Shown: one piece after another, positions 31,223 through 38,599 of the stretch
Layout: every line of letters begins with the position of its first letter
Numbering within the stretch: the first letter of the stretch is position 1
Assembly (NCBI GenBank): GCA_001953215.1
Contig: CP019169.1
Span: 806,001 to 870,000 of the forward strand
DNA from: Betaproteobacteria bacterium GR16-43
GTDB lineage: Bacteria; Pseudomonadota; Gammaproteobacteria; Burkholderiales; Usitatibacteraceae
DNA length: 64,000 nucleotides
Direction: 5' to 3'
Notes under the pieces: generated by a model
Seen by the model: the letters and a program-made list of their open reading frames with translations, nothing else
What the model was told of the DNA's origin: nothing
Database searches by the model: none
Translations under genes and position numbers: made by a program

Positions 31223-32191
31223 ATGAAGCGCCTGCACGCCCTCGCCGCCGCCCTCGCGTTCGCCGCCACATTCCCCGCCCTCGCCCAGACCAAGTGGGAC
31301 ATGCCCACGCCGTACGCCGCCACCAACTTCCACACCGAGAACGTGAACCAGTTCGCGGCCGATGTCGACAAGGCCACGGGCGGCAAGGTGAAGATCACCG
31401 TGCACGCCAACGCCTCGCTCTTCAAGGCCAACGAGATCAAGCGTGCCGTGCAGGGCGGGCAGGCCCAGATCGGCGAGATCCTCCTGTCGGGCTATTCGAA
31501 CGAGGATCCGATGTTCGGCGTCGATTCCGTCCCGTTCCTCGCCACGAGCTACCCCGACGCGAAGAAGCTCTGGGGCGCTTCGAGGAAGGCGATCGAGGAG
31601 CGCTTCGCGAAGCAGGGCATGAAGGTCCTCTACGCAGTGCCGTGGCCGCCGCAGGGCATCTACTCCACGAAACCGATCGCCTCGGTCGCGGACATGAAGG
31701 GCCTCAAGATGCGCTCGTACAACCCGAACACGTCGCGCATCGCCGAGCTCGCCGGCGCGCAGCCCGTCACCATCCAGGCCGCGGAGCTCGCGCAGGCCAT
31801 GGCCACCGGCGCGGTCAACGCCAACATCACCTCGGGCGCCACCGGATACGACACGAAGGCCTGGGAGGTCGTGAAGAACTACTACGACACGCAGGCCTGG
31901 CTGCCGAAGAACGTGGTGTTCGTGAACCAGAAAGCCTTCGACGCGCTGGACAAGGCAAGCCAGGACGCGATCGTGAAGTCCGCGGCCGAGGCCGAGGCGC
32001 GCGGCTGGAAGATTTCCGAGGAGAAGACGGGCTTCTACAACGCCGAGCTGAAGAAGAACGGCATGAACGTCGCGCCGCCGTCGCCGCAGCTGAAGGCCGA
32101 CTTCGAGAAGATCGGCGCCACGATCACCGAGGAATGGCTGAAGGCCGCCGGGGCGGACGGCAAGGCCGTGGTCGACGCATTCCGGAAGTGA
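31223..32191 (+). CDS. TRAP transporter solute-binding protein (DctP type)
   Basis: A 322-residue periplasmic binding protein with a cleaved signal peptide (ending FPALAQ). The DctP fold is visible in KWDMPTPYAATNFHTENV, LLSGYSNEDPMFGVDSVPFLA, GLKMRSYNPNTSRIAELAGAQPV and NANITSGATGYDTKAWEVVKNYYD. The ligand is probably an organic acid; the site arginine lies in KMRSYN. ATG at 31223 has a good AGGAGA. Its TGA overlaps the GTG of the small permease gene. Confidence 0.93.
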   Translation: MKRLHALAAALAFAATFPALAQTKWDMPTPYAATNFHTENVNQFAADVDKATGGKVKITVHANASLFKANEIKRAVQGGQAQIGEILLSGYSNEDPMFGVDSVPFLATSYPDAKKLWGASRKAIEERFAKQGMKVLYAVPWPPQGIYSTKPIASVADMKGLKMRSYNPNTSRIAELAGAQPVTIQAAELAQAMATGAVNANITSGATGYDTKAWEVVKNYYDTQAWLPKNVVFVNQKAFDALDKASQDAIVKSAAEAEARGWKISEEKTGFYNAELKKNGMNVAPPSPQLKADFEKIGATITEEWLKAAGADGKAVVDAFRK

Positions 32192-32706
32192 GGAAGGCGC
32201 TCGACACGCTCTACGACGCCGCGGCCTGGGCCGCGGCGTTTTTCATGGTGGGCGTGCTCCTGATGGTCCTCGCGAGCGTGCTCGGGCGCGAGTTCGGCTT
32301 CAACCTGCGCGGCTCCGACGCGTACGCCGGCTACTGCATGGCAGCCGCGAGCTTCCTCGCGCTCGCGCACACGCTGCGCCGCGGCGAGCACATCCGCGTG
32401 AACCTGTTCCTCGAGCGTTCCGGGCCGAAGGCGCGGCATGCGCTCGAGCTCCTCTCGCACGGCGTGGGCCTCTTCTTCTGCGGAGCGCTGGCCGTCTACA
32501 GCGTGCGGCTCGTCTACCAGTCGTACACGTTCAACGACATCTCGCAGGGCAACGACGCGACGCCGCTGTGGATCCCGCAGGTTGCAATGGCCGTGGGCGC
32601 GGTCGTGCTCGCCGTCGCGATGCTGGACGATTTCATCCTGCACGTCCGGGGCCGCGCGCACGAGCGCTCGAAGGCCGCGGCCGACGAACTGAAACTGATC
32701 GAGTAG
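32188..32706 (+). CDS. TRAP transporter small permease (DctQ type)
   Basis: A 172-residue protein with four predicted membrane spans. The family segment GSDAYAGYCMAAASFLALAHTLRRGEHIRVNLF is typical of DctQ. GTG at 32188 overlaps the DctP stop as GTGA. It pairs with the large permease encoded two bases downstream. Confidence 0.9.
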   Translation: MRKALDTLYDAAAWAAAFFMVGVLLMVLASVLGREFGFNLRGSDAYAGYCMAAASFLALAHTLRRGEHIRVNLFLERSGPKARHALELLSHGVGLFFCGALAVYSVRLVYQSYTFNDISQGNDATPLWIPQVAMAVGAVVLAVAMLDDFILHVRGRAHERSKAAADELKLIE

Positions 32707-32708
32707 CC

Positions 32709-34004
32709 ATGGGCGACATCACCATCACGCTGCTGCTGATCGCGTTCCTCTTCGTGCTGCTGGGCGGGGGGCTCTGGATCGGCCTCGCCCTCCTCGGCGT
32801 GGCCTGGATCGGCATGGAACTCTTCACCTCCCGCCCCGTGGGCGATGCCATGGCGGTGACGGTGTGGGGTTCGCTCTCCTCGTGGACGCTCACCGCCCTG
32901 CCGCTCTTCGTCTGGATGGGCGAGATCCTCTTCCGCACGCGGCTCTCGGAGGACATGTTCAAGGGCCTCGCGCCGTGGCTGCAGAAGCTGCCCGGCCGCT
33001 TGCTGCACACCAACATCATCGGCTGCACGATCTTCGCCGCGGTGTCGGGCTCCTCGGCGGCCACCTGCGCGACGATCGGCAAGATGACGCTCCCGGAGCT
33101 GAAGAAACGGGGCTACCCGGAGGACATGACCGTCGGCACGCTCGCGGGCGCCGGGACACTCGGGCTGCTGATCCCGCCGTCGATCATCATGATCGTCTAT
33201 GGCGTCACGGCCGAGGTCTCGATCACCAAGCTCTTCATCGCGGGCGTGATCCCGGGCCTGCTGCTGGCCGGACTCTTCATGGGCTACACGGTGGTGTGGT
33301 CGCTCGCGAACCCGGGGCGCATCCCGCCGCCGGACGCGCCGCTCACGTTCCAGCAGAAAGTCTACGAATCGCGCCACCTGATCCCGGTGGTGGGGCTCAT
33401 CGTCACGGTGCTGGGCTCGATCTACGTCGGCATCGCGACGGCGACCGAAGCCGCGGCGCTTGGCGTGGTCGGCGCGCTCGTCGTCTCGGCCGCGCAGGGC
33501 TCGATGAACCGCAAGGTCTTCGTCGAGAGCCTGATGGGCGCCACGCGCCTGTACTGCATGATCGCGCTGATCCTCGCAGGCGCCGCATTCCTCACGCTGT
33601 CGATGGGGTTCATCGGCCTGCCGCGCCACCTCGCGGAATTCATCTCCGGGCTGGGCCTGTCGCAGCTCGGGCTCCTGTTCGCGCTGATGATCTTCTACAT
33701 CGTGCTTGGCTGCTTCCTCGACGGCATTTCGATGGTCGTGCTCACGATGGGCGTGATCCTCCCCACGATCCAGAAAGCAGGCATCGACCTCCTCTGGTTC
33801 GGCATCTTCATCGTGCTCGTGGTCGAGATGGCGCAGATCACGCCGCCGGTGGGATTCAACCTCTTCGTGCTGCAGGGGATGACCAAGCGCGAGATCCCGT
33901 GGATCGCGCGGGTTTCGTTGCCGCTCTTCTTCCTGATGGTCGTCGCGGTGGCGCTGCTCTATTTCTTCCCGGGGCTCGTGACCTGGCTCCCGGCGCGCAT
34001 GTAG
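32709..34004 (+). CDS. TRAP transporter large permease (DctM type)
   Basis: A 431-residue inner-membrane protein with about twelve spans. Family marks are RTRLSEDMFKGLAPWLQKLPGRLLHTNI, AVSGSSAATCATIGKMTLPELKKRGYPE, GAGTLGLLIPPSIIMIVYGV and EMAQITPPVGFNLFVLQGM. It couples solute uptake to a sodium or proton gradient. The ATG at 32709 is two bases after the DctQ stop. Confidence 0.94.
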   Translation: MGDITITLLLIAFLFVLLGGGLWIGLALLGVAWIGMELFTSRPVGDAMAVTVWGSLSSWTLTALPLFVWMGEILFRTRLSEDMFKGLAPWLQKLPGRLLHTNIIGCTIFAAVSGSSAATCATIGKMTLPELKKRGYPEDMTVGTLAGAGTLGLLIPPSIIMIVYGVTAEVSITKLFIAGVIPGLLLAGLFMGYTVVWSLANPGRIPPPDAPLTFQQKVYESRHLIPVVGLIVTVLGSIYVGIATATEAAALGVVGALVVSAAQGSMNRKVFVESLMGATRLYCMIALILAGAAFLTLSMGFIGLPRHLAEFISGLGLSQLGLLFALMIFYIVLGCFLDGISMVVLTMGVILPTIQKAGIDLLWFGIFIVLVVEMAQITPPVGFNLFVLQGMTKREIPWIARVSLPLFFLMVVAVALLYFFPGLVTWLPARM

Positions 34005-34042
34005 GAGTGACGTAGTTCACGCGTCGCGTCGCGCGCGGCCCG

Positions 34043-34048
34043 TATACT
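34043..34048 (+). promoter_or_regulatory. -10 element for the ECF sigma gene, leaderless arrangement
   Basis: TATACT lies six bases before the ATG at 34055, so a transcript starting at the usual distance would begin at or next to the start codon. There is no ribosome-binding site. No clear -35 is seen. Confidence 0.45.
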
Positions 34049-34054
34049 CGGGTC

Positions 34055-34618
34055 ATGGAGTCCGTGACGCAGTTGCTCTCCTCGATACGATCGGGGGAGC
34101 CGGATGCCGCCGCACGGCTCTACGCCGTCCTGTATCCCGAGATCAAGCGCCTGGCGCGCTCGCGCCTGTTCGAGGTGGGAGGCATTCCCAACCTCGGAAC
34201 GACCGCGCTCGTGAACGAGGGGTTCCTGCGCATCGCCGAACGCGAAGGGATCGAAGGCGCCACCCGCGAGCAGTTCTTCGCCTACACCGGCAAGGTGTTG
34301 CGCTCGGTCGTGCTCGACTGGCTGCGCGCCCGCGACGCGGAGAAGCGAGGCGGCGGCGCGGTGCACGTCACGCTCTCCGGCGCCGACGACGTGGCGCTGC
34401 CCGAAACGCCCGACGAATGGGCCGCCCTCGACGCGGCACTCGCCCGGCTCGAACGCATCGACCCGCCGCTCTACGCGCTCGTGGAGCTGCGGTATTTCGC
34501 CGGCTTTCGCATCGAGGAGATTGCCGCGATGCGCGGCGTCACCACGCGCACCATCGACCGCGACTGGGCCCGGGCCCGCGCGCTGCTCGAGGAGATGCTC
34601 GGTTCGACGCATGGATGA
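34055..34618 (+). CDS. ECF-type RNA polymerase sigma factor (TIGR02999-like)
   Basis: A 187-residue sigma factor. Region 2 includes RLYAVLYPEIKRLARSRL and EQFFAYTGKVLRSVVLDWLRARDAEKRGG; region 4 includes LVELRYFAGFRIEEIAAMRGVTTRTIDRDWARARALL. The pattern fits the TIGR02999 family, which often sits beside Ser/Thr kinases. The last 8 bases overlap the kinase gene, so the two are coupled. No anti-sigma factor is nearby; the kinase probably replaces it as the activity switch. Likely targets include the exported-protein genes just downstream. Confidence 0.92.
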   Translation: MESVTQLLSSIRSGEPDAAARLYAVLYPEIKRLARSRLFEVGGIPNLGTTALVNEGFLRIAEREGIEGATREQFFAYTGKVLRSVVLDWLRARDAEKRGGGAVHVTLSGADDVALPETPDEWAALDAALARLERIDPPLYALVELRYFAGFRIEEIAAMRGVTTRTIDRDWARARALLEEMLGSTHG

Positions 34619-37595
34619 TGCACAGCTTCGCCGCCGTTCCGCGCTGATCTCCGAGGCGCTCGAGCGCGACCCCGCCACGCTCGACGGCTGGCTCGCCGCG
34701 CTGCCCGCCGAGGACGCGAAGGCCGTTCGCCGCGCCCTCGCCCTGCAGTCGCAACCCGAAGCCGGCGGCCTGGGTGGCGTGAGCGCCGACCGTTTCGTTC
34801 ACCTCCTCGCGGCCGCCGTCGATCGCGACGCCACTCCCGCCGCGCACGCGCGGGACCGCTTCGGCGCCTGGTCGCTCACCCACAAGCTGGGCGAGGGCGG
34901 CATGGGCGAAGTGTGGAAGGCCGAGCGCGCCGACGGCCTCTACCAGGGTGCGGCCGCGATCAAGCTGTTGCGCGCCGACGTCGATCGAAACGTGCTGGCC
35001 CGCCGCTTCGCGCGCGAACGCGAAGTGCTCGCGCGCCTGGACCACCCGAACATCGCGCGCCTGCTCGACGCGGGGCTCGCCGACACCCATCCGTTCATCG
35101 TGCTGGAGTACGTCGAGGGACGCACGCTGCTCGATCACGCCGCGCAGCGAAAACTCTCCACGCGCGCGCGGGTGGCGCTGGTGCGGAAGGTCGCCGAAGC
35201 GGTGGCGCACGCGCATGGGCGCCTGGTCGTGCATCGGGATCTCAAGCCCCACAACATCCTCGTCACCGAAGCGGGCATGCCGAAGGTCCTCGACTTCGGC
35301 ATCGCCGCGCTGCTCGACGACGAGGGCCAGGCCGGCGACGGGCTCACGCGCGCGACCGGCCGCGCCCTCACGCTCGAGTACAGCGCGCCCGAGCAGGTCG
35401 CGGGCCTTCCCACCGATGTCCGTGCCGACGTCTACTCCCTCGGCGTCGTGCTCTACGAATTGCTCGCCGGCTCGCGCCCGCACGAGGCGAAGGACGGCAC
35501 GCGCCGGGCGATGGAATACGCGATCGTCCACGACGAAGCCCGGTCGCTGGACGCGAAGCGATTCGATGCCAGCCTCGTCGCCGTGGTCGCGCGGGCGTTG
35601 GCGCGCGAGCCGGAGCGCCGCTATCCGACCATGGCTGCGTTCGCCGACGACCTCGCGCGCTGGCTCGACGCGCGGCCCGTGTCCGCAACCACACCCACCG
35701 CGCTCCAACGCCTGCTGCTCTGGTCGCGGCGCAATCGCGCGCTCTCGGCGGCCACTGCCGCAGCGCTGGTTGCGGTGGGCGTCGGTCTCGTCGTCGCGAT
35801 CTGGCTCGCCGAGCAGGCACGCGGGCAGGAACGCGTGGCCGTCGCCGCGCTCGCCGATGCCCAACAGCAGGCGCTGCGCGCCAAGGTGGCGCTCGCTCGA
35901 GCGGAGAGCGAGTCGTCGCGCGCCGAGCGCGAGGCGGCGAATGCGCAGCAGCAAGCCGCGATTGCCACCACCGAGAGCGAGAACGCGAAACGCGGCGAAG
36001 CCAAGGCGCTCGCGGCCGAGTCGGCCTCCCGGCGCGACAAGGCGCAGGCCGAGAGCGAAGCGGGCAAGGCGAAGGCGGTCAGCGCATTCCTCGTCGACAT
36101 CTTCCAGGCCGCCGATCCGGAGAAGGCCAAGGGCGAGAAGCTCACGGCCCGTGACGTGGTCGATGCCGCCACGACGGAGCTCGACAAGCGCTTCGCCACG
36201 CAACCCGACACGCGCGCGGAGTTGCAGCGCACGCTCGGCACGACGTACACGTCGCTCCAGCGTCCGGACAAGGCCCTGCCGCTGCTCCTCGCCGCGGCGG
36301 AAGCGGAGGAAGCGAAATCCGGCAAGAGCTCGCTGTCGCGCGCGCGCATCCTGCTGTCGCTGGCACTCGCCGAGTCCGATGCGGAGAAATTCGTGGACGC
36401 CGTCGCGCACTACCGCGAGGCGCTTCCGATCGTCGAAGCGGCCGACGGGCCGGTGTCCGAGCCGGTCGCGATCGGCAAGGTCAACCTCACGTTCGCGCAA
36501 TGCAAGGTGGAGCCGAACGAAGCGTGCCTCGCGATCGCCGAGAAGCTGGCGGAGGACGTGCGCTCGAGGCTGGGCGACACGCACTGGCTCTACGTCGAAG
36601 CGCAGAATGGCCGCGCCACCGGGCTCAGCGTGATCGGGCGCTGGCGCGAGGTGCCCGGCGTGCTGCGCCCGCTGGAGCCGCTCCTGCTGGTGCCGCCGCC
36701 GGGCAAGGTCGTCTCGGCGCTCACCATTCGCGGCAACCTCGCGATCAGCATCTACCGCAGCGGCGATCTCGTGGGCGCCGCGACGCGCCTCGGACCGCTC
36801 ACGGAAGATCTCGAGAAGGTCCTCGGCCCCGAGGCCAACCAGACCCTGGTTCACCGCTGGTACCTGGCGGAGTTCCAACGCCAGCGCGGCGAGTATCGCG
36901 ATTGCCAGGCGCAGAACGCCCGGCTGGTGGAGATCCGCTCGCGCACCTCCGGACCGGAGCATGCGCTCACCATCGACGTTCTCTCCAAGGCGGCCATCTG
37001 CGCGCGCGCGGCCAATGACGCAGCCGCGGCGAAGGGTTATTTCGATCGCGCGATCGCGGCGCTGCCCGAGAAGGATGTCCCGCCGCAGCGCTCCGTCCTG
37101 CGCGCGCTGGTGGGCCTGGCAAACGTCGCGATCGATGCGGGCGACCTGCCCAAAGCGACGGCACTCCTCGATCGCTCGATGGCGCTCGTCACCGCGCTCA
37201 AGCTCGAGAGCGGCGACGAGTGGCTCATGCTTTCCGCCCTTCGCGCCACGGTTCGCAGCGCCACCGACGCGACCGGCGCGGCGACGCAGCTCTCGGCCGA
37301 CTTCGCCACGCCCACCGGGGCGCGCACCGCGGGCAGCCATGCCCTGAGGGGAATCTTCGCCTATCTCCTCGCGCTGTCCGGCCAACCGGACCGCGCGCGC
37401 GAGGAAAGCGCCGCGGCCCGCAAGCTCGCCGCCGCCCGCATCCCGGCCACCCACCCTTACTTCGCCGTGCTCGACTACGTCGACGCCATCGCGAGCGGCG
37501 ATCCGGCGAAGAAAGCGGCCGCGCTCGCGGCGCTGGAGAAGGCCATCCATCGTCCGGCTACGCTCCCGCTCGCGCCGCTCTGGTTCACGCTCTGA
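34611..37595 (+). CDS. Membrane Ser/Thr protein kinase with C-terminal TPR-like region
   Basis: A 994-residue protein. The N-terminal kinase (about 86-370) has GEGGMGEV, Lys118 in AAIKLL, HRDLKPHN (Asp210), DFG (Asp228) and SAPEQ, so it looks active. One membrane helix follows (about 378-402), then an alanine/glutamate-rich coiled coil (about 403-495), then a helical-repeat region resembling TPRs to the end. With the kinase inside, the repeats would be periplasmic. The start at 34611 overlaps the sigma gene by 8 bases. It probably senses an envelope signal and modulates the sigma factor; that link is inference from gene order and known ECF-kinase pairs. Confidence 0.92.
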   Translation: MDDAQLRRRSALISEALERDPATLDGWLAALPAEDAKAVRRALALQSQPEAGGLGGVSADRFVHLLAAAVDRDATPAAHARDRFGAWSLTHKLGEGGMGEVWKAERADGLYQGAAAIKLLRADVDRNVLARRFAREREVLARLDHPNIARLLDAGLADTHPFIVLEYVEGRTLLDHAAQRKLSTRARVALVRKVAEAVAHAHGRLVVHRDLKPHNILVTEAGMPKVLDFGIAALLDDEGQAGDGLTRATGRALTLEYSAPEQVAGLPTDVRADVYSLGVVLYELLAGSRPHEAKDGTRRAMEYAIVHDEARSLDAKRFDASLVAVVARALAREPERRYPTMAAFADDLARWLDARPVSATTPTALQRLLLWSRRNRALSAATAAALVAVGVGLVVAIWLAEQARGQERVAVAALADAQQQALRAKVALARAESESSRAEREAANAQQQAAIATTESENAKRGEAKALAAESASRRDKAQAESEAGKAKAVSAFLVDIFQAADPEKAKGEKLTARDVVDAATTELDKRFATQPDTRAELQRTLGTTYTSLQRPDKALPLLLAAAEAEEAKSGKSSLSRARILLSLALAESDAEKFVDAVAHYREALPIVEAADGPVSEPVAIGKVNLTFAQCKVEPNEACLAIAEKLAEDVRSRLGDTHWLYVEAQNGRATGLSVIGRWREVPGVLRPLEPLLLVPPPGKVVSALTIRGNLAISIYRSGDLVGAATRLGPLTEDLEKVLGPEANQTLVHRWYLAEFQRQRGEYRDCQAQNARLVEIRSRTSGPEHALTIDVLSKAAICARAANDAAAAKGYFDRAIAALPEKDVPPQRSVLRALVGLANVAIDAGDLPKATALLDRSMALVTALKLESGDEWLMLSALRATVRSATDATGAATQLSADFATPTGARTAGSHALRGIFAYLLALSGQPDRAREESAAARKLAAARIPATHPYFAVLDYVDAIASGDPAKKAAALAALEKAIHRPATLPLAPLWFTL

Positions 37596-37639
37596 TGTCG
37601 TAAAACGCGACGCGTCCGCGTCTGCTTCCGTGTAGACCC
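37594..37639 (+). promoter_or_regulatory. Promoter-like block shared with 38124-38169, copy 1
   Basis: Starts at the kinase stop codon. The segment GATGTCG, 18 bases, then CGTCTG is shared with the second copy, and the nine-base core CCGCGTCTG (37616-37624) is identical. The spacing fits an ECF-type -35/-10 pair. It lies in front of the exported-protein gene at 37648. Confidence 0.4.
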
Positions 37640-37647
37640 AAACGGGA

Positions 37648-38121
37648 GTGGCCTTGGTTCGCGTTGCATCGTTCCTGTTGTTCTTCATCGCGCCGTCCGC
37701 CCTCGCCGCGTCCATCGACTTCGGCGGCTTCGCGTTCGACCGCCTCCCGTACGAAGCCTTCGCCCGCGCCACCGGCATGACTTGCCATGCGCACGCCACC
37801 TCCTCGACTTGCTCCGGCGCGATCGAAATCGAAGGCATGAAAGTCCCCGGCGTCGCGTTGTGGCGCAAGACCCGCCGCGGCGAGATGGTGCTCGCCCAGG
37901 GCACGGCCGAGCTTCGCTGCGACACCGCGGGCGTCCAGCGCCTCGTGAAGGCCGGCACCGCGAAGTGGGGCAAGCCGGCCGCGCACGTACTGCCGGGCCG
38001 GAAGACCCTCTGGACCTGGCGCGACGCCGCGGCCAACCGCGCCACCTTCAGCGACGCGCCCGACGCCGGACGCGCCACCTGCACCTTGCTGGTCGAGGAC
38101 GGCCGCTGGGCCCGCGAATAG
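37648..38121 (+). CDS. Exported protein of unknown function
   Basis: A 157-residue protein with a signal peptide ending near APSALAAS and three later cysteines (in MTCHAH, SSTCSGA and ELRCDT) plus one near the end (ATCTLL). No family is recognised. The start is either GTG 37648 or TTG 37654; a GGGAG at 37644-37648 is spaced better for the TTG. It follows the kinase gene after a 52-base gap that carries the promoter-like block, so it may be a direct target of the ECF sigma factor. Confidence 0.65.
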   Translation: MALVRVASFLLFFIAPSALAASIDFGGFAFDRLPYEAFARATGMTCHAHATSSTCSGAIEIEGMKVPGVALWRKTRRGEMVLAQGTAELRCDTAGVQRLVKAGTAKWGKPAAHVLPGRKTLWTWRDAAANRATFSDAPDAGRATCTLLVEDGRWARE

Positions 38122-38123
38122 GC

Positions 38124-38169
38124 GATGTCGCGTTTTGCCGCGGCGCCGCGTCTGTATCCCTGAACGCCC
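38124..38169 (+). promoter_or_regulatory. Promoter-like block shared with 37594-37639, copy 2
   Basis: Aligns to copy 1 without gaps at 29 of 46 positions, including GATGTCG (38124-38130), CCGCGTCTG (38146-38154) and TCC-n-TG-n-A. It lies between the exported-protein gene and the DUF3617-like gene and is followed by a run of nine T's. Confidence 0.4.
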
Positions 38170-38194
38170 CCTTTTTTTTCCTTGGAGAACCCGC

Positions 38195-38599
38195 ATGCGT
38201 CCGACCCGCCTCGCCCTCGCCGTTGCCGCCCTTTGCCTCGCCACCGCCGCCCACGCCGACCCGAGCCGGCCCGGCAAGTACGACTACTCGGTGAAGGTGA
38301 ACGTGATGGGCATGGGCATGCCCGCCATCAACTTCTCGCAGTGCGTCACGAAGAAGGACATCGACGAGGGCAAGGCCTACGTGAACAAGGAACAGAAGGG
38401 CTGCACCTACTCGGACATGAAGCGCGACGGCGACCGCATCTCCTTCCGCATGGCGTGCAAGGACCCGGTGATGACGGGCGACGCGACCGGCACCATCGGC
38501 GCCGACGCCTTCACCATCGACATGCGCGCGATCGTCACCGAGCCCATGAAGATGGAGCAGCGCACGACCGTCAGCGCCAAGCGCACCGGGGATTGCTGA
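38195..38599 (+). CDS. DUF3617-like exported protein
   Basis: A 134-residue protein with a signal peptide (MRPTRLALAVAALCLATAAHA). The mature part reads RPGKYDYSVKVNVMGMGMP, FSQCVTKKDID, GCTYSDMKRDGDRISFRMAC and TMTG-like strands, the layout of DUF3617 domains. The role is unknown; the family is periplasmic. ATG at 38195 has TTGGAGAA upstream. The stop overlaps the next start as TGATG. Confidence 0.75.
   Translation: MRPTRLALAVAALCLATAAHADPSRPGKYDYSVKVNVMGMGMPAINFSQCVTKKDIDEGKAYVNKEQKGCTYSDMKRDGDRISFRMACKDPVMTGDATGTIGADAFTIDMRAIVTEPMKMEQRTTVSAKRTGDC

Noticed and set aside
34539-38084. A 1181-codon minus-strand frame opposite the kinase/TPR gene
   Set aside because: Shadow of the real gene; the opposite strand encodes intact kinase motifs.
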